Assembly: GCF_019697375.1 (NCBI RefSeq)
Contig: NZ_JAHCDI010000004.1
Span: 186,001-250,000 of the forward strand
DNA: 64,000 bases
Origin: Micromonospora tarapacensis
Lineage (GTDB): Bacteria; Actinomycetota; Actinomycetes; Mycobacteriales; Micromonosporaceae
Direction of reading: 5' to 3'
Notes under the pieces: model-generated
What the model saw: the letters and a program-made list of their open reading frames with translations, nothing else
Told to the model about the DNA's origin: nothing
Database searches by the model: none
Part shown: positions 54,324-61,546 of the stretch, in pieces
Layout of the letters: every line of letters starts with the position of its first letter
Position numbering within the stretch: position 1 is the stretch's first letter
Made by a program: the position numbers and the translations under genes

Positions 54324-57300
54324 GTGGCGAAGCTCGCGCTGACGCCGGCCGAGGCGGCACTCTACGACCTCGTCGGTCCCCGGGTTTTCCTGCGAGCCCG
54401 CCGGCACCTCGACGACGGGGAACTGGTCGACGTGCAGTGGGACGCGACGGCCGGCCGTGGGCGTGCCCGGCTCGCCGGCAGCGATCCGGGCCTGGTGGTC
54501 GCCGCGACGACGACCGTCGACGGAGCCATCGCGACGGCGGACGGCTCGTGCAGCTGCGGGCAGGCCGGCTGCGCCCACCCGACGGCACTGGTCCTGGCGA
54601 CGCTGCCGACGACCGCGGCACCCGCGCCGCGCCCGGCACCCCGCACGATGGGCTGGGAGAAGGCCCTCAGCAAGCTGGTCCGCGACGTCACCGTGCCACG
54701 GCCGGCCGCCGCGCCCGAGCAGGCGGGTCTCGGGTTGCAGTTCGACGTCGTGCCGGCCACACCGGGCACCGACGGTTTCCGCGTCGCCCTGCGCCCGGTG
54801 GTGCCGGGCCGCACCGGTTGGGTCCGGACCGGGATCAGCTGGTCCAGCTTGAGCTACGCCAACGTCGGCAGGTCCAAGCAGATCGAGCGGCAGCGCCGGC
54901 TGCTCGGCGAGATCGTGCGGTTGGCCACCGCGGGCCACGACCCGTACGGCTACTACTACGGCGGCCAGCGGCAGAACGTCTTCCTGGACGAGTTCGAGAC
55001 CCGCCGGATCTGGGACCTGCTGGCCGAGGCCGACGAGGCCGGTCTGCCGTTCGTGCAGACCGGCAAGCACGTGGCTCCGGTCGTGGTCGGCCGCAACCCG
55101 GCCCGGCTGTCGGTCCGGGTCGACCGGGCCGACGGGGAGTTGCTGCTGGAGCCCGCACTGGCGGCCGACGGCACCCTGATCCGGGCGGCGCAGCTGGCCC
55201 TGATCGGCGACCCGGCGCACGGCATCGCCTGGTTGCGGGATCCAGCCGCGGGCGAGGCCCGGCCGGCCAAGCCGGCACTGTGGCTGGCGCCGCTGGCCGG
55301 GACGATGTCGCCGCCGATCCTGCGGGCGTTGTCCGGCCCGGCGATCCGGATCCCGGCAGCGGACGAGGAGCGCTTCTTCGACCAGTTCTATCCGGAGCTG
55401 CTGCGGCAGGTGCAGGTGCACGCGGCCGATCCGGCGGTCCGCCTGCCGGCGGTCGGCCCGGTCACGTTGGTGGTGACGATGACGCCCGAGCCCGGTCAGC
55501 GCCTCGCGCTGCGCTGGGAGTGGCATCGCCCCGTTGGTGGCCGGCGCCACCCCGAACCGCTGCGAGCGCTGCCCAACGGGGTCGACGACCGGCGGGCGGA
55601 GGTGCTCCGCCGGGTCGTCGAACTGGTCGCCAAACCCGTACCGGAGCTGCTGGAGCCGTCACCGGTCGGGCCTTCGCTGGCCGAGTCGGCCACCGTCGGC
55701 GGTGACGCCCTGGTCCGCCTGCTCGGCGACGTGGTGCCGCGGCTCGCCGAGATGGATGACGTCGAGGTGGTCACCCCGTCGGGCGGGGAGCTGCCCGACT
55801 ACCAGGAGACGTACGAGGCGCCGACGATCACGTTCGCGGGCGGCGATGCCGGTGAGCACGACTGGTTCGACCTGTCGGTGCAGGTCAGCGTCGGCGGCGA
55901 GGCGGTCGGCTTCGCCGAGCTGTTCGCCGCGCTCGCGCAGGACCAGCAGTACCTCATCCTGCCCAGCGGCAGCTACTTCGCCCTGGACCGCCCCGAGTTC
56001 GGCCAGCTCCGGGAGCTGATCGCCGAGTCACGGGCGCTCGCCGACGCCCCGCCCGGGACGCTGCGGGTCGGCCGGTTCCAGGCCGGGCTCTGGGACGAGC
56101 TGGCAGACCTGGGTGAGATCACCGGCCAGGCCGCCGGCTGGCAACGGTCGGTGCGCGCGCTCAGCGAGGCGGACCCGGCCGCCGACCAGCCGGTCCCACC
56201 GGAGGTACGGGCGCAGCTGCGCCCGTACCAGCAGGATGGCTTCCGGTGGCTCGCGACCCTGCACGGCCACGGCCTCGGCGGCGTCCTCGCCGACGACATG
56301 GGGCTCGGCAAGACGTTGCAGACGTTGGCGTTGATCTGCCACGCCCGCGCCGACCGACCGTTCCTGGTGGTGTGCCCGGCCAGCGTCGTGGACAACTGGG
56401 CGCGGGAGGCCGCCCGCTTCACCCCCGAACTGGATGTCCGGACCATCACCCAGACGGCGGCGCGGCGCGGTGCCGGGCTGGCCGATGCGGTGGGCGGGGC
56501 CGAGGTCGTCGTCACCTCGTACACCCTGTTCCGGCTGGAGTACGACGACTACCGCGCGCACGACTGGGCCGGCCTGATCCTGGACGAGGCGCAGTTCGTC
56601 AAGAACTCCCAGTCCCAGGCACACCGGTGCGCGAAGCTGCTGCCGGCGCCGTTCAAGCTGGCGATCACCGGCACCCCGATGGAGAACAACCTCGGCGAAC
56701 TGTGGGCGCTGTGCTCGATCACGGCACCCGGGCTGCTGCCGCGTGCCGACCGGTTCACCGAGTACTACCGCAAGCCGATCGAGAAGGACCGCGACACGGA
56801 ACGGCTCGCGCAGCTGCGCCGCCGGATCCGGCCGCTGATGCTGCGCCGCCGCAAGGCGGACGTGGCCGCCGACCTGCCACCCAAGCAGGAGCAGATCCTT
56901 GAGATCGAGTTGGACCGCAAGCATCGGCGGGTCTACCAGGCATACCTGCAACGGGAGCGGCAGAAGGTGCTCGGCCTGCTCGGTGACCTGGAGAAGAACC
57001 GGTTCGAGATCTTCCGGTCGCTGACCCTGCTGCGGCAGGCGAGCCTCGACGTCACGCTGGTCGATTCGGCGCAGCACGCCGTGCCGTCGACCAAGCTGGA
57101 CGTGCTCACCGAGCGGGTCGCCGACCTGGTCGCCGAGGGCCACCGCAGCCTGGTGTTCAGCCAGTTCACCCGGTTCCTGGGCCAGGCCCGGCAACGCCTG
57201 ACCGCGGCCGGCATCGGATGCAGCTATCTGGACGGCACCACCCGCGACCGGGCCGCCGTGATCGACGAGTTCAAGCGTGGCACCAACCCGGTCTTCCTGA

Positions 57301-57590
57301 TCAGCCTCAAGGCCGGCGGGTTCGGCCTCAACCTCACCGAGGCCGACTACTGCCTGCTGCTCGACCCGTGGTGGAACCCGGCCGCCGAGAACCAGGCCGT
57401 CGACCGGGTGCACCGCATCGGCCAGACCCGCAACGTCATGGTGTACCGGCTGGTTGCCAAGGACACCATCGAGGAGAAGGTGATGGCCCTCAAGGCGCGC
57501 AAGGCGGAGCTGTTCGACAGCGTCCTCGACGGCGGCGAGTTCGCCTCCGCCCAGCTCACCGCCGGCGACATCCGGAGCCTGCTGGAGTAG
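54324..57590 (+). CDS. SWIM zinc-finger SNF2-type helicase
   Basis: A 1088-residue helicase/translocase. The SWIM finger CSCGQAGCAH lies at ~75-84. A ~500-residue middle region follows. The SNF2 ATPase core begins with LRPYQQDGFRWLATLHGHGL, Walker A DDMGLGKTLQTL (~655) and the motif II LILDEAQFVKN (~752). Motif III reads ITGTPMENNLGELWAL, and motif VI lies in NPAAENQAVDRVHRIGQTR. Start GTG 54324 is chosen because GGGAGG lies eight bases upstream; GTG 54282 is possible. It is encoded 115 bases after the PglW-like gene on the same strand. It likely moves along DNA or remodels protein-DNA complexes as part of the defence island. Confidence 0.92.
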   Translation: MAKLALTPAEAALYDLVGPRVFLRARRHLDDGELVDVQWDATAGRGRARLAGSDPGLVVAATTTVDGAIATADGSCSCGQAGCAHPTALVLATLPTTAAPAPRPAPRTMGWEKALSKLVRDVTVPRPAAAPEQAGLGLQFDVVPATPGTDGFRVALRPVVPGRTGWVRTGISWSSLSYANVGRSKQIERQRRLLGEIVRLATAGHDPYGYYYGGQRQNVFLDEFETRRIWDLLAEADEAGLPFVQTGKHVAPVVVGRNPARLSVRVDRADGELLLEPALAADGTLIRAAQLALIGDPAHGIAWLRDPAAGEARPAKPALWLAPLAGTMSPPILRALSGPAIRIPAADEERFFDQFYPELLRQVQVHAADPAVRLPAVGPVTLVVTMTPEPGQRLALRWEWHRPVGGRRHPEPLRALPNGVDDRRAEVLRRVVELVAKPVPELLEPSPVGPSLAESATVGGDALVRLLGDVVPRLAEMDDVEVVTPSGGELPDYQETYEAPTITFAGGDAGEHDWFDLSVQVSVGGEAVGFAELFAALAQDQQYLILPSGSYFALDRPEFGQLRELIAESRALADAPPGTLRVGRFQAGLWDELADLGEITGQAAGWQRSVRALSEADPAADQPVPPEVRAQLRPYQQDGFRWLATLHGHGLGGVLADDMGLGKTLQTLALICHARADRPFLVVCPASVVDNWAREAARFTPELDVRTITQTAARRGAGLADAVGGAEVVVTSYTLFRLEYDDYRAHDWAGLILDEAQFVKNSQSQAHRCAKLLPAPFKLAITGTPMENNLGELWALCSITAPGLLPRADRFTEYYRKPIEKDRDTERLAQLRRRIRPLMLRRRKADVAADLPPKQEQILEIELDRKHRRVYQAYLQRERQKVLGLLGDLEKNRFEIFRSLTLLRQASLDVTLVDSAQHAVPSTKLDVLTERVADLVAEGHRSLVFSQFTRFLGQARQRLTAAGIGCSYLDGTTRDRAAVIDEFKRGTNPVFLISLKAGGFGLNLTEADYCLLLDPWWNPAAENQAVDRVHRIGQTRNVMVYRLVAKDTIEEKVMALKARKAELFDSVLDGGEFASAQLTAGDIRSLLE

Positions 57591-57682
57591 GCGCAGACTC
57601 CGCTCCAGCAAGGAGTGGCCGGCGACGATCGGTCCGTCCGGCGTGGCCAACCGCAGGGCACCGGAGCCGTCACGGATTGTGG

Positions 57683-57688
57683 TAGGAA
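57683..57688 (+). promoter_or_regulatory. -10-like element (TAGGAA) of a leaderless transcript
   Basis: TAGGAA is followed by seven bases and the ATG of the DUF3696 ATPase gene. It fits a leaderless start imperfectly (final base A rather than T). No properly spaced Shine-Dalgarno sequence is present. Confidence 0.4.
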
Positions 57689-57695
57689 TCTAGGA

Positions 57696-58949
57696 ATGCC
57701 GCTGCGCAGGATCGTGTTGGAGAATTACCGCTGCTTCCGGGACCGGCAGGAGATCGAGCTGGCCCCGGTGACCGTGGTGCTCGGCAAGAACAACTCCGGC
57801 AAGAGCGTGCTGACCCGCGCCCCACTGGTCATCGCCACCGGCTTCGACACCACCAGCACCGCACCGCTCGACCTGGACCGGCTGCATCCGTTGCCGGTGG
57901 ACGGTTTCCCCGACCTGATCTTCGAGCAGAGCACCCACGGCCGCTTCACGCTGGGCGTGGAGGTCGAGGGTCGGGGTGCCTTCGCGATGGAGGCGAGCAT
58001 CCGCTACGTCGACGAGGACCGCTCGGCGTACGTCTCCGGTCTTCGCGTCACGGCCGAGGGTGAGTCCGTCGAGTACCGGTTGCAGCCGACCATCGAGGTG
58101 ACCGCCAAGGGACTGATCTACGACATCCAGCGTGGCCAGGACTCGACCACCAAGCCGGTCACCTTCGCGGGACTGCTGCCACACTATTTCGAGTTTCAGC
58201 GCTACTGGCCGGGAAAGCGCCCATGGCTGCCGTCCCTGGGGCCGATCCGTTTCCTCAGTGCCTACCGCGACCGTCCGGAGCGACAGCACCGGCTGCCGTT
58301 CGGGACGGCACGCGAGGTGGGGGAGCAGGGCCAGGGGGTGTACGGCATCCTCGCCGACGACCGGGCCCGGCGCAGCGGAGAGCTGATCGAGCGGGTCAAC
58401 GTGCTGCTCGCCCACATCGTGCCCGACTGGCGGATCGAGGAGATCCCGGCCGGCCCACTGTGGTCGACGGTGCTCACCCGTCGGGGCAGCCAGGTGCGGG
58501 TGAATCTCGCCGACGCCGGCACTGGCCTGGCGCAGGTGCTGCCGATCCTGGTGCAGTGCGCTCTCGACGAACTGCGTGGCGGCACCGTCAAGCCGTTGCA
58601 GATCGTCGAGGAACCGGAGATGCACCTGCATCCCGGAGCCCATGCCGCGCTGGCGGATCTCTATCTCGACACCGCACGCGAGACCGGCACCCGATTTCTG
58701 ATCGAAACCCACAGCGAAACCTTGTTGTTGCGGCTGCGACGCCGCATCGCGGAAGGCGCATGTCAGCCCGACACCGTGGCGGTCTACGTGGTGGAGCAGA
58801 AGGACGGTGTGTCGACCGTGCAGCGGGTGTCAATCGACGAGCTGGGCAATCTCGGTGTCGGCTGGCCGGACGGGTACTTCTCCCAGGACTACGAGGAGGC
58901 ACGGGCGTTGGCGACCGCGCAGATGAGCCGGAGCGGCTATGGATCTTGA
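57696..58949 (+). CDS. DUF3696-type AAA ATPase (OLD/AriA-like)
   Basis: A 417-residue ABC/SMC-like AAA ATPase. Walker A is GKNNSGKS (30-37) after LENYRCFRDRQEIELAPVTV. The signature-like region ADAGTGLAQVLPILVQCA precedes Walker B QIVEEPEMHLHP (~300-312), then LIETHSETLLLRLRRRI (~335-350). The tail WPDGYFSQDYEEARAL is the DUF3696 hallmark. The same ATPase fold is used in OLD-family nucleases, Gabija GajA and PARIS AriA. Unlike OLD or GajA, no TOPRIM domain is fused; the next gene, overlapping by 11 bases, supplies a TOPRIM-like protein. Upstream ORF extension was rejected because the conserved N-terminus starts at 57696. Confidence 0.9.
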   Translation: MPLRRIVLENYRCFRDRQEIELAPVTVVLGKNNSGKSVLTRAPLVIATGFDTTSTAPLDLDRLHPLPVDGFPDLIFEQSTHGRFTLGVEVEGRGAFAMEASIRYVDEDRSAYVSGLRVTAEGESVEYRLQPTIEVTAKGLIYDIQRGQDSTTKPVTFAGLLPHYFEFQRYWPGKRPWLPSLGPIRFLSAYRDRPERQHRLPFGTAREVGEQGQGVYGILADDRARRSGELIERVNVLLAHIVPDWRIEEIPAGPLWSTVLTRRGSQVRVNLADAGTGLAQVLPILVQCALDELRGGTVKPLQIVEEPEMHLHPGAHAALADLYLDTARETGTRFLIETHSETLLLRLRRRIAEGACQPDTVAVYVVEQKDGVSTVQRVSIDELGNLGVGWPDGYFSQDYEEARALATAQMSRSGYGS

Positions 58950-59778
58950 TATCAAGCCCGAGGTGTTCATCCAGGGCGACAAGATTGCCGTGGTCAAGCT
59001 ACTCGAACTGCTCATGCACGAGCGGCACGAGTGGCGACCGGACAAGACCACCGCCGACAGTGCCGCCCGCTTCGCCGACACCCTGCCGTTCGACGGGGTC
59101 AAGGTGTTCGTCGAGGAAGCCTTCATCAGAGCCACGAGCACGGTGTCCGCTCCACAGGGGCGGCGGGCACCGATCACCGCCGCCGAGCTGAAGGATCTGG
59201 TGGCGGATCTGAGCCGGCCGGCGGTGCTGGTGGTCGAGGACGAGATCTCCGAGGAGTGTTTCCTGCTCGCGCTCGCCGAGGCGTTCAACGAGAAGCGCAT
59301 CGTGCAGGCCATCCGTGCGGATTGGCTGACCGTCGGGCACGCGGGCGGCAAGGACCGGATGCCACTGTTCGTCGAGCGTCGCCGTCGGCAGTTCGCCATC
59401 CTGGTACGGCTGGCGGCGCTGATGGACAGCGACCGCAAATATGCCGGGCACCGGACTCGTAACGACACCTACGCCGCGAAGATCCGGGCCATCGATGGTG
59501 TCGAGCTGCACCTGTGGGGCTGCCGGGAGATGGAGAACTACATACCCTGCCGGGCGTGGGAGGAGAGCCTGCCGACGCGGATGCCCAAGGTGGACGCCCT
59601 GCGCGGCAAAAGCGCCGAGGAGCGGCGCTATCTCGACGTCAAGGAGCACTTCGGCGCCATGCCTCGGCCGCTGATCGCCGAGCACACCTGCCTGACGGAG
59701 GAGGACTTCGCCGAGTTGGGGCCGGAGGTCGTGGCGGAGCTGCGCAGGTTGCTCGCGATGATCCACCGGATCCTGTAG
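58939..59778 (+). CDS. TOPRIM-like partner of the DUF3696 ATPase
   Basis: A 279-residue protein with landmarks of a TOPRIM/OLD-type nuclease in the right order. These are VVEDE (98-102) for the first acidic site, GGK (136-138), the Asp pair in LMDSDR (161-166), and REMENYIP (196-203), which recalls the (E/D)xENY segment of DUF4435/AriB-like and OLD proteins. About 90 residues precede the TOPRIM-like core. The start overlaps the ATPase stop by 11 bases, so the proteins are made together and probably form one complex. I do not recognise the exact family; metal-dependent nuclease activity is inferred from the acidic residues. Confidence 0.65.
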   Translation: MDLDIKPEVFIQGDKIAVVKLLELLMHERHEWRPDKTTADSAARFADTLPFDGVKVFVEEAFIRATSTVSAPQGRRAPITAAELKDLVADLSRPAVLVVEDEISEECFLLALAEAFNEKRIVQAIRADWLTVGHAGGKDRMPLFVERRRRQFAILVRLAALMDSDRKYAGHRTRNDTYAAKIRAIDGVELHLWGCREMENYIPCRAWEESLPTRMPKVDALRGKSAEERRYLDVKEHFGAMPRPLIAEHTCLTEEDFAELGPEVVAELRRLLAMIHRIL

Positions 59779-59790
59779 GAGACTGGGGCC

Positions 59791-61512
59791 ATGCGCACCG
59801 ACCAGGCCGAGATCCGGCCCGACCCGACCATCGCGCTCGTCGATGATCTGCTGGGCGGCATCGGTCGGGGTGAGATCCGGGTGCCGGCGTTCCAGCGGCC
59901 CTTCGTCTGGCGACCCCACCAGATGCTGGAGCTGTTCGACAGCATCGAGCGCGGCTACCCGATCGGCAGCCTGCTGCTCTGGCAGACCGACGAGCGGGTG
60001 CCCTCGCTGGACGAGATCGGCGGCCTGGCGGTGCCGCCGCCACCGGACGGCCGCCAGGTCTCCTATCTGCTCGACGGGCACCAGCGGGTGTCCACACTGT
60101 TCGGGGTGCTGAACCGGCCGCTGCGCGACGGCCCGGCCGAGGGCGAGGGAGACTGGATCTGGCAGATCTACCGCGACCTGCGCCCCGACCCGCTCGGCTC
60201 GGACCGCTACCGGCACCACCGTTCCGGCAGGTTCTCCCCGCACCTGCTGCCACTGGCCGCGGTGATGCGCACCCGGGACTTCCTCCGGCACTTCCACCGG
60301 GTGGAGCTGACGGTCAAGGATCCCGCCCAGGCGGATGCGCTGATCCGGGAGGCCGAGGCGGTCGCGCAGCGGATCAAGGGCTACAAGCTGACCATGGTCA
60401 GGCTCCAGGGGGCCAGCATCGACCAGGCGGTCAACGTGTACGCCCGGCTCAACCGCACCGGCACCCGGATGGACCCGGACCAGATGGTCTCCGCGCTGAC
60501 CTACCGCAAGGAGCAGCCGTCCCTGGCGAGCCGGATCGACGACATCGTGACCGCCATCGCCGACACCGGCTTCGGTGAGCTGCCCCGGCTGGCGGTGTTC
60601 CGCTCGTTGCTGGCCATCGCCGGGGAGACCGACATCATGTCGCCCCGCTGGAGCCTGGTCGCCGACTACGTGCAGAACCGCCTGCACGACGCCCTGCCGC
60701 AGACCGACCGCGCGGTACGCCTCGCCGCCCAGTTCCTGCGCACCGGCGTGAACCTGCCGCAGGCGAAGTTCCTTCCGTACTCACACCAGCTCGTGCTGCT
60801 GGCGATGTTCTTCCACGTCTGCCCGGAGCCGAGCGGCCGGCAGTACGACCGGCTGCGCCGCTGGTTCTGGGTGACCTCCTGGTCGAGCGCGTTCGCCGGA
60901 GCGACCTCCACCGTGCTACGCAAGGCGCTGGCGGAGATGCGCACCTTCGCCAGCGGCGCGGGTGACCTCGACCCGGACGTCGGCGACGTCCGGCCGATGC
61001 CCGAGTCGTTCAACCTCAACAGCGCCCGCACCAAGGCGTACGTGGCCTGGGAGACGCTGGAGTTTCCCCGCCGGCTCGACATGCTGGGCCAGCCGTTCGA
61101 CGTGGTGAAGGTGCTGGAGGCCGCGGACAGCCAGATCTTCCGGCACGTCGTGCCGAAGGACAGTCGCCCCGCCAACCGGCTGATCTTCCCCACCACGCCG
61201 AACACGGGCGTGCTGGCCGCGCTCAAGGGGCTCAGCCCGCCCCGAGGTCCGGGCCTGTTCGACGGCAACCCGGAGCTGAGTGGCCTGGTGGGCCGCTCGG
61301 TCACCGAGCAGATCCTGGACAGCCACGGCATCCCGATCAAGGCGTGGCGGCGGCTCTGCGAGGGCGGCAACGGCAACCAGATCTTCGTCGACGACCGGAC
61401 CGACTTCCTGGCGGAACGGATCCGGGCCTTCGCCGACCATCTCGACGTGCCGATCTCCGGCCGCCTCGACGTGCCGCTCGCCGGGAGCATGGCCGACGAC
61501 GACTGGGAGTAG
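59791..61512 (+). CDS. DUF262 (GmrS/SspE-like N-terminal) protein
   Basis: A 573-residue protein. The ParB/Srx-like DUF262 domain (~10-230) starts with RVPAFQRPFVWRPHQMLELF and DSIERGYPIGSLLLW, and contains LLDGHQRVSTLFGVL (~92-106). Most family members have DGQQR at this nucleotide-binding site; here it is DGHQR. The C-terminal ~340 residues are helical with no HNH (DUF1524) motif recognised, unlike GmrSD. DUF262 proteins hydrolyse NTPs and sense modified DNA in GmrSD, SspE and BrxU-type defences. The ATG lies nine bases after AGGAG and 13 after the TOPRIM-like gene stop. Confidence 0.88.
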   Translation: MRTDQAEIRPDPTIALVDDLLGGIGRGEIRVPAFQRPFVWRPHQMLELFDSIERGYPIGSLLLWQTDERVPSLDEIGGLAVPPPPDGRQVSYLLDGHQRVSTLFGVLNRPLRDGPAEGEGDWIWQIYRDLRPDPLGSDRYRHHRSGRFSPHLLPLAAVMRTRDFLRHFHRVELTVKDPAQADALIREAEAVAQRIKGYKLTMVRLQGASIDQAVNVYARLNRTGTRMDPDQMVSALTYRKEQPSLASRIDDIVTAIADTGFGELPRLAVFRSLLAIAGETDIMSPRWSLVADYVQNRLHDALPQTDRAVRLAAQFLRTGVNLPQAKFLPYSHQLVLLAMFFHVCPEPSGRQYDRLRRWFWVTSWSSAFAGATSTVLRKALAEMRTFASGAGDLDPDVGDVRPMPESFNLNSARTKAYVAWETLEFPRRLDMLGQPFDVVKVLEAADSQIFRHVVPKDSRPANRLIFPTTPNTGVLAALKGLSPPRGPGLFDGNPELSGLVGRSVTEQILDSHGIPIKAWRRLCEGGNGNQIFVDDRTDFLAERIRAFADHLDVPISGRLDVPLAGSMADDDWE

Positions 61513-61534
61513 TGGCCTGATGAGCGGCAGACCT

Positions 61535-61540
61535 TAGGAT
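61535..61540 (+). promoter_or_regulatory. -10 element (TAGGAT) of a leaderless pglX transcript
   Basis: TAGGAT, six bases and then GTG 61547 match the actinomycete leaderless promoter pattern exactly. There is no Shine-Dalgarno sequence. It suggests pglX can be transcribed separately from the upstream genes. Confidence 0.6.
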
Positions 61541-61546
61541 CTAGCG

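Noticed and set aside
57696..59778. Gabija system
   Set aside because: GajA has ATPase and TOPRIM domains in one protein and is followed by a UvrD-like helicase. Here the domains are split and the helicase is SNF2-type and upstream.
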